DNA of 64,000 nucleotides from Clostridiales bacterium (GTDB taxonomy: Bacteria; Bacillota; Clostridia; Peptostreptococcales; Anaerovoracaceae). Below, piece after piece: positions 1-9,220 of the stretch. Numbering within the stretch: the stretch's first letter is position 1; each line of letters opens with the position of its first letter. The DNA lies in NCBI GenBank assembly GCA_009776955.1, contig WRMW01000002.1, positions 123,154-187,153 of the forward strand, in the 5' to 3' direction. The position numbers and the translations under genes are program-made. The notes beneath the pieces are model-generated. The model saw nothing but the letters and a program-made list of their open reading frames with translations, searched no databases and had not been told where the DNA came from.

Positions 1-1575
1 AAGGTCACGGAGGCCGTCATCACGGTGCCGGCGTATTTCGCCGACAGCCAGAAGCAGGCGACAAAGGACGCAGGCAAGATCGCGGGGCTCGACGTGAAGC
101 GCATCATAAACGAGCCGACGGCGGCCTCGCTCGCCTATGGGCTCGAAAAGGAGGAGCACCAGAAAATATTCGTCTACGACCTCGGCGGCGGCACTTTCGA
201 CGTAAGCATCCTTGAGCTCGGCGACGGTGTTTTCGAGGTGCTTGCGACAAACGGCAACAACAGGCTCGGCGGCGACGACTTCGACCAAGTGCTTATGAAC
301 TTTATCGCGGACAGCTTCGCGAAGGAGAACGGTGTCGATTTGCGGTCGGACAAGATGGCTCTACAGCGCCTGAAAGAGGCCGCGGAAAAGGCCAAGAAGG
401 AGCTTTCAGGGCAGCAGACGACCAATGTCAACCTGCCGTTCATCACTGTGACGGACGCTGGACCGCTCCATCTCAATATGGACTTGACGCGTGCGAAGTT
501 CGAGCAGCTTACTAGCAACCTCGTCGAAAAGACCATAGAGCCTATGCAGAAAGCGATGTCCGATGCAGGCGTCACGACCGCCGATATCGACAAGGTCATC
601 CTTGTGGGCGGCTCGACACGCATACCCGCCGTGCAGGAGGCGGTCAAGAAGGTGACGGGCAAGGATCCATTCAAAGGCATCAACCCTGATGAATGCGTGG
701 CGCTCGGCGCCGCGATACAGGCGGGCGTCCTGACGGGCGAAGTGCATGACGTGCTGCTGCTTGACGTAACCCCGCTGTCGCTGTCTATCGAAACGCTTGG
801 CGGCGTCGCGACGAAGCTTATCGAGCGCAACACGACCATACCGACGAAGAAAAGCCAGATATTCTCGACGGCGGCCGACAACCAGCCCGCAGTGGACATC
901 CATGTGATGCAGGGCGAGCGCGAGATGGCGGCGGGCAATATCACGCTTGGGAAGTTCCAGCTTACAGGCATACCTCCGGCGCCGCGCGGCATGCCGCAGA
1001 TCGAGGTCGCTTTCGATATCGACGCCAACGGCATCGTGAACGTCAGCGCAAAAGACCTTGGCACGGGCAAGGAGCAGAGCATCACGATCACAAGCTCAAA
1101 CAAGCTCTCGGAAGATGAGATAAACGCCAAGGTGAAGGAGGCCGAGCAATTTGCCGACGAGGACAAGCGCCGCAGGGAAGAGATAGATATCAAGAATTCG
1201 GCCGAGCACCTTATATACGAGACGGAAAAAGCCTTGAAAGACCTCGGCGAGGGCGTGTCAGAGGACGAAAAGGCTAAGATAACGGGGCTCAAGGACGAGC
1301 TGCAATCCTCGCTGAACGCCGGAAACATAGACGACATCAAGGCAAAGAGCGAGGCTCTTGAGAGCGAGTTCCATCAGCTTGCCGCGAAGCTTTACCAGCA
1401 GCAGTCCGGCGGCGCGGGTCCGATGCCAGGCGCGGAGGGCTTTGGCGGCACTCCCGGCGCGGACGGGTTCGGTACAGGCGCTGAGGGCGCAGGCACTGGC
1501 ACTTCCAGTGCCGCAGGGGCGGATGAGAACATCGTCGATGCCGATTTTGAAGTAGTCGATGAGGAGGAGAAGTAG
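1..1575 (+). CDS. dnaK: Chaperone protein DnaK (Hsp70), 5' truncated by window edge
   Basis: ATP-dependent Hsp70 chaperone that works with DnaJ and GrpE in cytosolic protein folding. The frame is open from base 1, so the gene starts upstream; roughly the first 130 residues are missing. Visible are the actin-fold ATPase motifs [11 protein letters not shown] and [11 protein letters not shown], the substrate-binding beta domain ([17 protein letters not shown]), the helical lid and the Gly/Ala-rich tail ending in an acidic EVVDEEEK, the usual bacterial C-terminus. dnaJ follows after 32 bases, the usual dnaK-dnaJ order; grpE and hrcA, if present, lie outside the window. Family assignment is certain. 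Confidence 0.98.
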   Translation, partial: KVTEAVITVPAYFADSQKQATKDAGKIAGLDVKRIINEPTAASLAYGLEKEEHQKIFVYDLGGGTFDVSILELGDGVFEVLATNGNNRLGGDDFDQVLMNFIADSFAKENGVDLRSDKMALQRLKEAAEKAKKELSGQQTTNVNLPFITVTDAGPLHLNMDLTRAKFEQLTSNLVEKTIEPMQKAMSDAGVTTADIDKVILVGGSTRIPAVQEAVKKVTGKDPFKGINPDECVALGAAIQAGVLTGEVHDVLLLDVTPLSLSIETLGGVATKLIERNTTIPTKKSQIFSTAADNQPAVDIHVMQGEREMAAGNITLGKFQLTGIPPAPRGMPQIEVAFDIDANGIVNVSAKDLGTGKEQSITITSSNKLSEDEINAKVKEAEQFADEDKRRREEIDIKNSAEHLIYETEKALKDLGEGVSEDEKAKITGLKDELQSSLNAGNIDDIKAKSEALESEFHQLAAKLYQQQSGGAGPMPGAEGFGGTPGADGFGTGAEGAGTGTSSAAGADENIVDADFEVVDEEEK

Positions 1576-1607
1576 CGCAAGCCTGAGCAAGCGCGGGGAT
1601 ACGCCAT

Positions 1608-2783
1608 ATGGCAAGCAAAAGAGATTACTATGATGTATTGGGCCTGAAAAAAGGCGCAACCGACGAGGAGATAAAAAGGGCTTTCCGCAAGAAGGCCATG
1701 GAGTATCACCCCGACAAAAATCCAGGCGACAAGAAGGCCGAGGAATCGTTCAAGGAAGTCAACGAAGCCTACGGCATCCTTTCGGACAAGGAAAAGAAGA
1801 ATCTATACGACAAGTTCGGCCACGCCGGTGTTGATCCCAACGCCGGTTTTGGCGCGGGCGGCTTTGGCGGTTTCGGCGGCGGCGCGGCATACTCGGCCGA
1901 TTTCGGCGATCTGTTCGGCGACCTATTTGGCGGCATGTTCACAGGGGGCACGAGCGGAATGGGAGGCATGGGCGGCGGTCGGCGCAAGAATGTGCCACGG
2001 AAAGGGCGCGACCTTCAGCAAGGCCTTAGGATATCATTCAAAGACGCGGCCTTCGGCGCGAAGAAGAAAATCCGCATAAAGCGCCAGTCGGAGTGTACGG
2101 CCTGCGGCGGCACGGGCGCCAAGGACGGCACGGCTAAGCATAGGTGCGAGACTTGTGGCGGCTCCGGCCAGGTGCAGATGCAGCAGAACACGCCGTTTGG
2201 CTCGTTTATGAATATTACGACGTGCGGGGCATGCAGGGGCAGGGGTGAGGTCGTGGACACGCCGTGCCCTGAGTGTGGCGGCGCAGGCACGCTAGTCAAG
2301 GACTTCACCATCACTGTGGACATACCGGCGGGCGTGGACAGCGACAGCGTCATACCTCTGCGGGGGCAGGGCGAGCCAGGCGTGAATGGCGGGCCTCCCG
2401 GCGACCTGTATGTGGTCTTGCAAGTCGAGCCGCACGAGCTCTTTGCGCGCATCGGCAACGACTTGCGCATAGATATGCCCATAACGTTCGACCAGGCGGC
2501 GCTCGGCACCACCATCATAGTGCCCACGCTTGCGGAAAAGGTCAGCTACAAGGTGCCTGCTGGCACCCAACCCGGCACTATTTTCCGCCTGAAAGGCAAG
2601 GGCGTCAAGTCCGTGCGCGGCAATAAATACGGCGACCTCTATGTCCGCGTAAATATCGAGGTGCCGACCAAGCTTAGTGGCGACCAGAAGAAAGTGCTGA
2701 AAGATATGGCCGAGAAAATCGGCCCTGAATGCTATCCCAAGAAAAACAAGTTCGCGAAGTTTATGGAAAAGATGTTCGGATAG
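1608..2783 (+). CDS. dnaJ: Chaperone protein DnaJ (Hsp40)
   Basis: Co-chaperone that delivers substrates to DnaK and stimulates its ATPase. The 391 aa protein has an N-terminal J domain with HPD at residues 34-36, a Gly/Phe-rich linker (about 75-125), a zinc domain with four CxxCxGxG repeats (CTACGGTG, CETCGGSG, CGACRGRG, CPECGGAG), and the C-terminal substrate-binding domains. This is full-length type I DnaJ. The ATG has a modest purine-rich stretch (gcgcgggga) upstream. It lies 32 bases after dnaK and is probably co-transcribed with it. It converges with the next gene, 20 bases away; a short 5-bp hairpin lies at 2784-2797, too weak to call a terminator. Confidence 0.98.
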   Translation: MASKRDYYDVLGLKKGATDEEIKRAFRKKAMEYHPDKNPGDKKAEESFKEVNEAYGILSDKEKKNLYDKFGHAGVDPNAGFGAGGFGGFGGGAAYSADFGDLFGDLFGGMFTGGTSGMGGMGGGRRKNVPRKGRDLQQGLRISFKDAAFGAKKKIRIKRQSECTACGGTGAKDGTAKHRCETCGGSGQVQMQQNTPFGSFMNITTCGACRGRGEVVDTPCPECGGAGTLVKDFTITVDIPAGVDSDSVIPLRGQGEPGVNGGPPGDLYVVLQVEPHELFARIGNDLRIDMPITFDQAALGTTIIVPTLAEKVSYKVPAGTQPGTIFRLKGKGVKSVRGNKYGDLYVRVNIEVPTKLSGDQKKVLKDMAEKIGPECYPKKNKFAKFMEKMFG

Positions 2784-2803
2784 GGCTTACGCAAGCCTGA
2801 CCG

Positions 2804-3610
2804 CTACAATTTCACGAAGCTAGGTTCGCGCCCCATAAAAACGGCGATATAGTGGAAGCCGACGGCGAGAAGCATTTCCTCGCCGTCTTTGATATAGCCG
2901 CCGATGTCTTTTGCCTCGTGGGCGTCAGAGCCGAGCGTGACGATCTCGCCGCCTAGCTCCTTGAAGCGCTTTATGGAGCTCATGGTCGGCGTGCCGTGAT
3001 CGCCCATGCCGTAGCGGAAAGCGGCTGTATTGACCTCGATGCCCTTGCCGTCCGCGACAGCGATTCTCAGCAATTCATCGATATAGGGCATATACATATT
3101 CTCGGGCGGAAGGCTATTGGCATATCGGTCTATATAATTGAGATGGCCGAGGACGTCGTAGTTCTTGTAGTTTTTGACGCTTTCGATAAAGAGCGTGTAG
3201 TATTCATCCACAACGTCACGGAGCTCGCGGCCTTCAAAAAAGCTGGGGCAGTCAAATCGGTCGGTGTCCGAGCTATGCATGGATGCGATGACGAAGTCGT
3301 AGGGGTAGCCGCTTACGACGTTTTGGCAGATGTCCAGCGCTTCACCGGGTATCATGCCAAGCTCTATGCCTTTGGCGAATTGAATGCGGTCTGCGAAGGC
3401 GTTTTCGGTTTCGGACAAGGCCGCTTCGTAGGCGGGGACATCGAGGATGGAAGGACAGTCATCGTCCGGCCAGAGCGGGTCCAGATGGTCTGTGACGGCG
3501 ATGCCGACAAGCCCTTTATCTATAGCGCTCCGGGCGACGTCGCTTATATCGGTTTCCGAGTCAGACGAAAACGAAGAATGAATATGTTGATCAAAGCGAC
3601 ATTTTACCAT
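2804..3610 (-). CDS. PHP-domain histidinol-phosphatase (HisJ/HisK type)
   Basis: A 268 aa PHP-superfamily phosphohydrolase, most likely histidinol-phosphatase (histidinol phosphate to histidinol). The N-terminal DQHIHSSFSSD supplies the HxH metal ligands of the PHP fold, followed by AVTDHLDPLW; ASMHSSD and the C-terminal TLGSDAHEAKDIG provide further metal ligands. Length fits the HisK family (about 265-275 aa). No other his genes are in the window, so the substrate is family-based inference. The start has an AGGGTG Shine-Dalgarno-like stretch about 9 bases upstream. It diverges from polA across a 92-base gap. Confidence 0.8.
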   Translation of the reverse strand: MVKCRFDQHIHSSFSSDSETDISDVARSAIDKGLVGIAVTDHLDPLWPDDDCPSILDVPAYEAALSETENAFADRIQFAKGIELGMIPGEALDICQNVVSGYPYDFVIASMHSSDTDRFDCPSFFEGRELRDVVDEYYTLFIESVKNYKNYDVLGHLNYIDRYANSLPPENMYMPYIDELLRIAVADGKGIEVNTAAFRYGMGDHGTPTMSSIKRFKELGGEIVTLGSDAHEAKDIGGYIKDGEEMLLAVGFHYIAVFMGREPSFVKL

Positions 3611-3702
3611 TAATTTTTCACCCTATATGATATTATGCAATAGACCTTGTGTGAGATTATATCACAGTGCACAGCGTTCTGTGCGGGGACGGAGATTAGG
3701 AT

Positions 3703-6489
3703 ATGTACAAGACAGATATGGACGGCGGCAAAATAGCCGTAATAGACGGGAACTCATTGGTGTTCCGGGCGTTTTTTGCGATAAGAAACGCCATGATAAC
3801 GAGCAGGGGCGTCTATACGCACGCGATCTTCGGGTTCTTGAATATGCTTTTCAAAGCGCTTGGCGACGTGAAGCCGGACTATATAGCGGTCGCTTTCGAC
3901 CGTAAGGCGCCCACCTTCCGGCATCTGGAGTACGATGCCTACAAGGCAGGCAGGGCTAAGACGCCGGACGAGCTGGTGGTACAGCTTCCATACCTCAAGG
4001 AAGTCCTTGACGCGATGCGCATAACCGTGCTTGAGATGGACGGGTTTGAGGCCGACGACCTTATAGGCACTGTCGCGAAGCATGCGGAGCGGGCGGGGCT
4101 TGAAACGCTGGTTATCACCGGAGACCGGGACGAATTGCAATTGGTCAGCGAGAATATCTCAGTGCTGCTTACAAAGAGGGGCGTAAGCGAGTTCGAGCTT
4201 TACACCCCGGAGCTGATGCTTGAGAAGTATGGGTTTGGGGCTGAGTTCTTTGTGGACTACAAGGGGCTGATGGGCGACACTTCGGATAATATACCCGGGC
4301 TGCCAGGCGTCGGTGAGAAGACGGCGGCAAAGCTCGTGCAGAAATTCGGGCCTATAGAGAACATCGTAGCCAATCTGGACGAGGTGGAGCCGGAGCGGAT
4401 ACGGGGCATCATAGAGGAGAATGTGCATACGGCATTTCTGAGCAAGAGGCTTGCTACGATAGTCACGAACGCGCCTATCGAGATAGACCTTGAAGCCATG
4501 CGGGTGAGGGACTGGGATATAGAGCGGCTGCGGGAGTTGTACACGGAGCTGGAGTTCCGTAATTTCCTGAAAAGGCTGCCGCCGCCAGATGAGAATGCAG
4601 GGGCGGAAGGAGCGAAAGGCACAGGGGAGGACGGAACGCGGCAACGCAGCTTCGCGGCGACCGGCGGTGAAGCGGAGCATGACGCAGGTGAAATCGCGTA
4701 TGACCCAAAGGGTGTTGAAATATCAATGATTGAGGATGTGGAAGGGCTTGAGGCGGCAAGGGAGGCGCTTGCAGGGGCGGGTGAGGCTGTTTTGCACACC
4801 ATAGGGTCCAAAGATCATGTGGAGAAGCCTGTAGTTGACGCAATACATGTTTATGTAAACGGACGGTACTTCTGTATATGGTCGCGCGGGGACGATGGGC
4901 TTCTGTCCGCCGCATGCGAAATGTTGGCGGCGGTGGATGTAGGCCTGATGGGGTTTGGGCTAAAGGATGATCTGTATCGGATAAGAAGGACGCTTGCGGG
5001 TGGGGGCGACCGGTCGGCGGCGATTGCGCCTAAGGCACAGTTTGACATAGGAGTCGCAAACTATCTGCTTGCGCCGGGGGGCGCTGAACCGACATTCGCG
5101 CAGCTTGCGTTTATCTATGGCGGCTTGGTGCTTCGTGAGCCGCCGGATTTTTCAAAAGATATATTGTCTTACGGCAGGGAGGAAATAGCCGAACAGGGCA
5201 GGGAGTTCTGCGTGGCGGCTTCGGCGCTTGTGCCTGTTCTTCGCCAGCGGCTTGAGGCGGCGGGAGCGGCGGAGTTGTTCGATGAGGTCGAGATGCCGCT
5301 GACAGATACGCTGTCCGAGATGGAAGCGCTGGGCTTTTCCTATGATGCCGCTGCGATGGACGAGATAGCAGGGCTTATAACGGAAAGGATAGATGTGCTG
5401 AAGGCTTCGATCACGGAGCTTGCCGGGACGGCTTTCAATATCAACAGCCCCAAGCAGCTTGGAGAGGTGCTTTTTGAAAAATTGGGGCTTCCGGGCGGCA
5501 AGAAAAACAAGAGCGGCTACTCCACAAGCGCGGATGTCCTGGACAAGCTCAAGGACGATTATCCAATAGCAGAGCAAGCGCTGGAGTACCGCATGTTAGT
5601 GAAGCTCAAGGGGACCTATATTGATGGGCTTCCTGTATTTGTCGCAAAGGACGGCAAGATACGCGCCCATCTTCAGCAGACGATAGCGGCGACCGGGCGG
5701 CTTTCTTGCGCCGACCCAAACTTGCAAAACATACCTATACGCAAGGAGCCGGGAAGGCAGCTCAGGCGGGCCTTTATACCGGAAAGCGATGACCATGTAT
5801 TGATGTCGGCCGATTATTCGCAGATAGAGCTGCGCGTGTTGGCGCATCTTTCGGGCGACCCTGCGCTTATCGATGATTTCAGGAAGGGCGCGGACATCCA
5901 CAGCAGCACGGCGGTGCGCATCTTCGGGCTGCCAAACGCCGACGAGGTGACGATAGCGCAGCGCAGCGGCGCGAAAGCCGTCAATTTCGGCATTATATAC
6001 GGCATGAGCAGCTTCGGACTTTCGGAGGAGCTTGCCATCACGCGCAAGGACGCGGAACGGTATATAGAGGATTATTTCAGGCAGCACGAGGCGGTCAAGG
6101 CCTATATGGACAGATGTGTAGCGGGTGCCAAAGAGAACGGCTATACCACCACTATCATGGGTCGGCGGCGCCCTATACCCGAGGTATTGGCGTCGCAGTT
6201 CATGGTGCGGCAGCTCGGCGAGCGGCTTGCGATGAACTCGCCTGTGCAGGGCAGCGCGGCGGATATAATAAAAGTCGCCATGAACCGCGTCCGTGCGGCA
6301 TTGGCACGTGAAGGACTCGCGACGGCACTTATACTCCAAGTGCATGATGAGCTTATATTGCAGGTGAAAAAAGGAGAGGAAGAGGTTGCCGCGGAAATCC
6401 TCAAGCGTGAGATGGAGGGCGCTGTGGATTTGAGGGTGCCGCTTGAGGTGGATGTCAAGACGGGCACAAGCTGGTTTGAACTGAAGTAA
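3703..6489 (+). CDS. polA: DNA polymerase I
   Basis: Replicative gap-filling and repair polymerase, 928 aa. The N-terminal 5' nuclease domain spans about residues 1-290 (AVAFDRKAPTFR, DGFEADDLIGT, SDNIPGLPGVGEKTA). The central exonuclease-like domain (about 330-510) lacks the DxE catalytic acids, reading AVLHTIGSKD at exo motif I, so proofreading is probably absent as in Bacillus-type Pol I. The polymerase domain has motif A with Asp704 (ADYSQIELR), the O-helix region (AVNFGIIYGMSSFGL) and motif C QVHDELI with Asp882. The ATG follows a gacggagattaggat Shine-Dalgarno region; an in-frame ATG at 3718 is an alternative. coaE follows after 18 bases. Confidence 0.98.
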   Translation: MYKTDMDGGKIAVIDGNSLVFRAFFAIRNAMITSRGVYTHAIFGFLNMLFKALGDVKPDYIAVAFDRKAPTFRHLEYDAYKAGRAKTPDELVVQLPYLKEVLDAMRITVLEMDGFEADDLIGTVAKHAERAGLETLVITGDRDELQLVSENISVLLTKRGVSEFELYTPELMLEKYGFGAEFFVDYKGLMGDTSDNIPGLPGVGEKTAAKLVQKFGPIENIVANLDEVEPERIRGIIEENVHTAFLSKRLATIVTNAPIEIDLEAMRVRDWDIERLRELYTELEFRNFLKRLPPPDENAGAEGAKGTGEDGTRQRSFAATGGEAEHDAGEIAYDPKGVEISMIEDVEGLEAAREALAGAGEAVLHTIGSKDHVEKPVVDAIHVYVNGRYFCIWSRGDDGLLSAACEMLAAVDVGLMGFGLKDDLYRIRRTLAGGGDRSAAIAPKAQFDIGVANYLLAPGGAEPTFAQLAFIYGGLVLREPPDFSKDILSYGREEIAEQGREFCVAASALVPVLRQRLEAAGAAELFDEVEMPLTDTLSEMEALGFSYDAAAMDEIAGLITERIDVLKASITELAGTAFNINSPKQLGEVLFEKLGLPGGKKNKSGYSTSADVLDKLKDDYPIAEQALEYRMLVKLKGTYIDGLPVFVAKDGKIRAHLQQTIAATGRLSCADPNLQNIPIRKEPGRQLRRAFIPESDDHVLMSADYSQIELRVLAHLSGDPALIDDFRKGADIHSSTAVRIFGLPNADEVTIAQRSGAKAVNFGIIYGMSSFGLSEELAITRKDAERYIEDYFRQHEAVKAYMDRCVAGAKENGYTTTIMGRRRPIPEVLASQFMVRQLGERLAMNSPVQGSAADIIKVAMNRVRAALAREGLATALILQVHDELILQVKKGEEEVAAEILKREMEGAVDLRVPLEVDVKTGTSWFELK

Positions 6490-6507
6490 GGCGAGCGAAA
6501 CGGTGAA

Positions 6508-7107
6508 ATGGGCGGAACAATGAGGCGTATAGGGATAACGGGCGGCATAGGCGCCGGCAAGAGCGCTGTGACGGACTTTCTGCGCGAGCGGGGCTATGCC
6601 GTGATAGATGCCGACGAGGTGTCACGAGAGGCGGCCATGCCGGGGGAGCCGTCGATGCTCCGCCTGCGGGAAGAATTGGGGGACGGGGTGTTCCTTGAGG
6701 ACGGGAATCTCGACAGGAAAGCGCTTGCCGAACTGATGTTCGCGGACTCCGTAGCGCTGATGACGGTCAACGAGATATTTCACGGCGATATAAAGCGGCG
6801 CATGGCGGTTGCTTGCGATAAACGTGCGGAGCAGGGGGACAAGGTGGTTTTCATATCGGCGCCGCTGCTTTTCGAGGCGGAGGCCGACTGGATGGCGGAC
6901 GAGGTCTGGCTCGTAAGCACGGACGAGGATGTACGGCTACGGCGCGTGATGGAAAGGGACGGACTGTCTGAGGCGGAGGTGCTTTCACGAATGGAAAACC
7001 AGATGCCTGAGGCTGAGAAACGTGCTCGTGCAGATGCCGTGATCGAGAACAACGGGGGGTTGGAGGAACTGTATGCTGCAGTTGAGGGCAGGATAGGAGG
7101 CCTATAA
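6508..7107 (+). CDS. coaE: Dephospho-CoA kinase
   Basis: Last step of coenzyme A synthesis: ATP-dependent phosphorylation of the 3'-OH of dephospho-CoA. The 199 aa length is normal for CoaE. The P-loop GGIGAGKS is at residues 12-19, with DADEVSREA and SAPLLFEAEAD further along, both typical. The start is ambiguous: ATG 6508 or ATG 6520 (giving MRRIGITGG, closer to the family's usual N-terminus); neither has a clear Shine-Dalgarno sequence. It is co-directional with polA, a common Firmicutes arrangement, and is the last core gene before the accessory insert. Confidence 0.93.
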   Translation: MGGTMRRIGITGGIGAGKSAVTDFLRERGYAVIDADEVSREAAMPGEPSMLRLREELGDGVFLEDGNLDRKALAELMFADSVALMTVNEIFHGDIKRRMAVACDKRAEQGDKVVFISAPLLFEAEADWMADEVWLVSTDEDVRLRRVMERDGLSEAEVLSRMENQMPEAEKRARADAVIENNGGLEELYAAVEGRIGGL

Positions 7108-7113
7108 TGTAAA

Positions 7114-7152
7114 GAGTGTTCTTAAAGGAACTCAGTTCCTTTAAGAACACTC
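7114..7152. repeat. Perfect 19-bp inverted repeat with 1-nt centre
   Basis: The arms at 7114-7132 and 7134-7152 are exact reverse complements around a single C. It begins 7 bases after the coaE stop. No T-tract directly follows the right arm (the next bases are cgactgg; a T7 run appears only at about 7171), so it is not a textbook intrinsic terminator, although it could still end the polA-coaE transcript. It also marks the left edge of the AT-rich accessory insert, so it could be a mobile-element end or target-site relic. Confidence 0.7.
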
Positions 7153-7279
7153 CGACTGGTGCGGTTGGTGTTACAGCATTTTTTTGAAAACGTAGTAGTG
7201 CCAACGGTTTTCAGGCAATCAATAGGCAGTATTTACATCTAAAGTAACACTTTATTCGTTAAGACACAAGGTTGGATTT

Positions 7280-7400
7280 AACTTCGGGCCCAGTGGGATC
7301 GAAGTTGTTTGGTTGAGAGCAGCCTTAACTTCAGGCCAAGTTGGCACGAAGTTGTTTTGCAGAGGACGGATTTAACTTCTGTTGAAATTCAACAGAAGTT
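7280..7400. repeat. Array of three hairpins at exact 47-nt spacing
   Basis: Three hairpins begin at 7280, 7327 and 7374, exactly 47 bases apart. Each has an outer stem aacttc/gaagtt; the inner parts differ but still pair. Copy 1 (7280-7306): aacttcg/cgaagtt with inner ccc/ggg. Copy 2 (7327-7353): inner gccaa/ttggc behind a 2x2 internal loop. Copy 3 (7374-7400): continuous 13-bp arms around one A. The 20-base spacers are partly alike (gtttggttgagag, gttttgcagagg). Copy 3 is followed by attttt and could terminate transcription. The array lies in the gene-free stretch 7108-7594; I see no coding gene there. Covarying inner stems suggest a folded RNA or ssDNA. Confidence 0.75.
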
Positions 7401-7594
7401 ATTTTTAAGCGAAATCGTTTCAAAAGATAACGATGACATCATATCTTAGAATGCTAAAGGGGTGGGAACCAGCTGGAAAATAAAAAACGGGAAACGTAAA
7501 ATCGCACATTTGCATTTGCGGTGTAGGCAGGGAATAATGATGGCTTAGAAGAAGTCACTGTGAGTTACTGGAGACGTTGAAAGGAGCGAGTGCG

Positions 7595-7957
7595 ATGATA
7601 GATCTAAACCTGACTTACATAGAGAGCGAGAATGGGACGCTACTTCCTGAATTGTATCTGCCGGAGCAACCGGAAGTGTGTCTTGGGAGACTCGCGAGGA
7701 TGCGTGAGAAGTATCTGAGGGAAGAAAAAAAGCCACTGTATATCTCCCTGCTTACACAGTGCAAACTTCCGCAGCACCTGTCCGAAGTCGAGCAGACGGC
7801 GAGAGAGAGGATAAGGCAGATGAGCGAGCAAAGAGCGAAAGCGATGGGCGTTGATGCCGCTTTGAAGCAAAGCGACCCGCTGAAGTGGGCGGGCTTGATG
7901 ACCAATATCCGCATGACAGCGGAGCAAGAAGTGGTTCGTGATCTGATTCTGACCTGA
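7595..7957 (+). CDS. TnpV-like transposon-encoded protein
   Basis: A 120 aa protein resembling the TnpV family carried by clostridial conjugative and mobilizable elements: an N-terminal YIESENGTLLPELYLPEQ stretch, RMREKYLREEKKPLYISLL and a C-terminal DPLKWAGLMTNIRMTAEQEV, in the family's order and at its usual length. Its molecular role is not known to me. ATG 7595 is chosen because aaaggag lies 8 bases upstream; the upstream in-frame TTG at 7577 has no such signal. No transposase or recombinase is nearby, so this may be a remnant of a mobile element. Family membership is by recalled motif similarity only. Confidence 0.7.
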   Translation: MIDLNLTYIESENGTLLPELYLPEQPEVCLGRLARMREKYLREEKKPLYISLLTQCKLPQHLSEVEQTARERIRQMSEQRAKAMGVDAALKQSDPLKWAGLMTNIRMTAEQEVVRDLILT

Positions 7958-8311
7958 TATCATTTCTCAGCGGGCAGCCCAAATTCAAAAGCGCGAATAG
8001 TGGGCGTTTATTCTTTGCAAGCAACGCAAACCTGTACAAGTTCGCAGTCGGGCGGCGGACGTGGACGCCGCCGCCATTGCTTGTCAGGGAGGCTCCTGAA
8101 ACCCCTGTTAAAGTATCTATTGAAGAAAAATCTACGGATTGGAGAAAACATGAGAATCAGACACGATAGGATTGAATTTCATCATATATATAGCAAGCAG
8201 GAAAGTTTTCAGCCGAGAACCTTTGTTCATTTAAGGCTTTATTTTAGCTCATCATACTGTTATACTATTGTTACCGAGGTTGGAGGCATTTAATGCTATG
8301 AAAGGGATGTT
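7958..8311. other. Gene-free gap between TnpV-like gene and methyltransferase
   Basis: A 354-base stretch with no convincing gene. A GC-rich hairpin ggcggcg/cgccgcc with an 8-base loop lies at 8051-8072. From about 8100 the base composition turns sharply AT-rich and stays so to about 10060, suggesting that the restriction-modification genes have a separate origin. A possible -10 element (TATACT) occurs near 8262 but I see no good -35, so no promoter is called. A 97-codon open frame here has composition and sequence unlike a real protein. Confidence 0.5.
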
Positions 8312-9220
8312 ATGAACGGCAGAGTTCCGCACATTGTTCAATATCAAGGGTCAAAGCGCATGCTTGCGCCTCAAATTTTGCAGTACATGCCAAAAAATAT
8401 TAAAAGATTGATAGAACCGTTTTCGGGCATGGCTGCAATTACGGTTGCTTCTGCTTATGAAGACCGAGCGGAAAGGTATGTCGTCAATGATTTGAACACG
8501 CAAATAATCGAGCTATTGGAGTGTGCAATACATACACCGGAAACTTTAATAGAGCGTTATTCACGCATTTGGTGCGAGCAGTTCGAGTATCCGGGGGGGC
8601 ATCTTGACCACTTCTACAATGTTCGGGATCGCTATAATTCAGGAGAGCATTCCCCGGAAATAATGCTGTATCTTTTGGCTCGTTGTGTGAAAGGGGCAGT
8701 TCGTTATGGGCGGAACGGGAAATTCAATCAATCGCCCGACAAGCGCCGAAATGGTACTAACCCAAAAAATATTGCAATCAATGTCCGGCAGATATCGCAT
8801 TTATTGAAAGGCCGAATCGAGTTTTTATCGATTGATTACAAAGATATTCTTGCCCATGTGCAGCCCGGAGATTTGATCTACATGGACCCTCCATATCAGG
8901 GGGTTTCAAATGTTCGGGACAATCGTTATTATGCGGGCGTTGAATTTGAAGAATTTGTGCGAGCCATTGAAATGCTGAGCGAGAGAAATGTTGATTATAT
9001 TATAAGCTATGACGGTTCGTGCGGTGAAAAATCTTATGGAAAAGAATTGCCGAGCCATTTGAATTGCACCAAAGTCATGTTGAATGCGGGGCTGTCTTCA
9101 CAAGCCACTTTGCTTGGTCGCCGCAATATGACATATGAAGCTTTGTATCTTAGTGAGGGACTGTCGCCAATCATCAAGAAAATGCCTGAGCAGATATGTA
9201 TGTGGGAGCAGGCCGGATGA
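8312..9220 (+). CDS. D12-class (Dam/DpnII-like) adenine-N6 DNA methyltransferase
   Basis: The modification subunit of a type II restriction-modification system; it transfers a methyl group from S-adenosylmethionine to adenine N6. The 302 aa protein shows alpha-class order: YQGSKRMLAPQI near the start, SAM-binding EPFSGMAAITV at about residues 35-45, then catalytic DPPY at 192-195 (YMDPPYQG). The ATG at 8312 follows an aaaggga Shine-Dalgarno. Its stop overlaps the start of the next gene as ATGA, so the two are translationally coupled. The recognition sequence cannot be read from the protein; GATC is common in this class but not exclusive. The AT-rich composition suggests acquisition by transfer. 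Confidence 0.9.
   Translation: MNGRVPHIVQYQGSKRMLAPQILQYMPKNIKRLIEPFSGMAAITVASAYEDRAERYVVNDLNTQIIELLECAIHTPETLIERYSRIWCEQFEYPGGHLDHFYNVRDRYNSGEHSPEIMLYLLARCVKGAVRYGRNGKFNQSPDKRRNGTNPKNIAINVRQISHLLKGRIEFLSIDYKDILAHVQPGDLIYMDPPYQGVSNVRDNRYYAGVEFEEFVRAIEMLSERNVDYIISYDGSCGEKSYGKELPSHLNCTKVMLNAGLSSQATLLGRRNMTYEALYLSEGLSPIIKKMPEQICMWEQAG

Noticed and set aside
174..1340. 388-codon open frame antisense to dnaK
   Set aside because: It is the mirror of a strongly conserved Hsp70 frame, with a Ser/Thr/Pro-rich, low-complexity translation and no ribosome site.
2996..3613. 205-codon open frame antisense to the PHP phosphatase gene
   Set aside because: The opposite strand encodes a full PHP-domain protein with metal ligands; this frame has no recognisable motif.
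7280..7400. CRISPR array or integron attC sites as explanation of the three hairpins
   Set aside because: Repeats are not identical and are separated by partly similar spacers, there are no cas genes, and the R'/R'' consensus of attC does not fit.
8000..8293. 97-codon open frame before the methyltransferase
   Set aside because: It begins with a non-ATG codon, crosses a GC-rich hairpin and a sharp composition change, has no ribosome site and no protein-like pattern.
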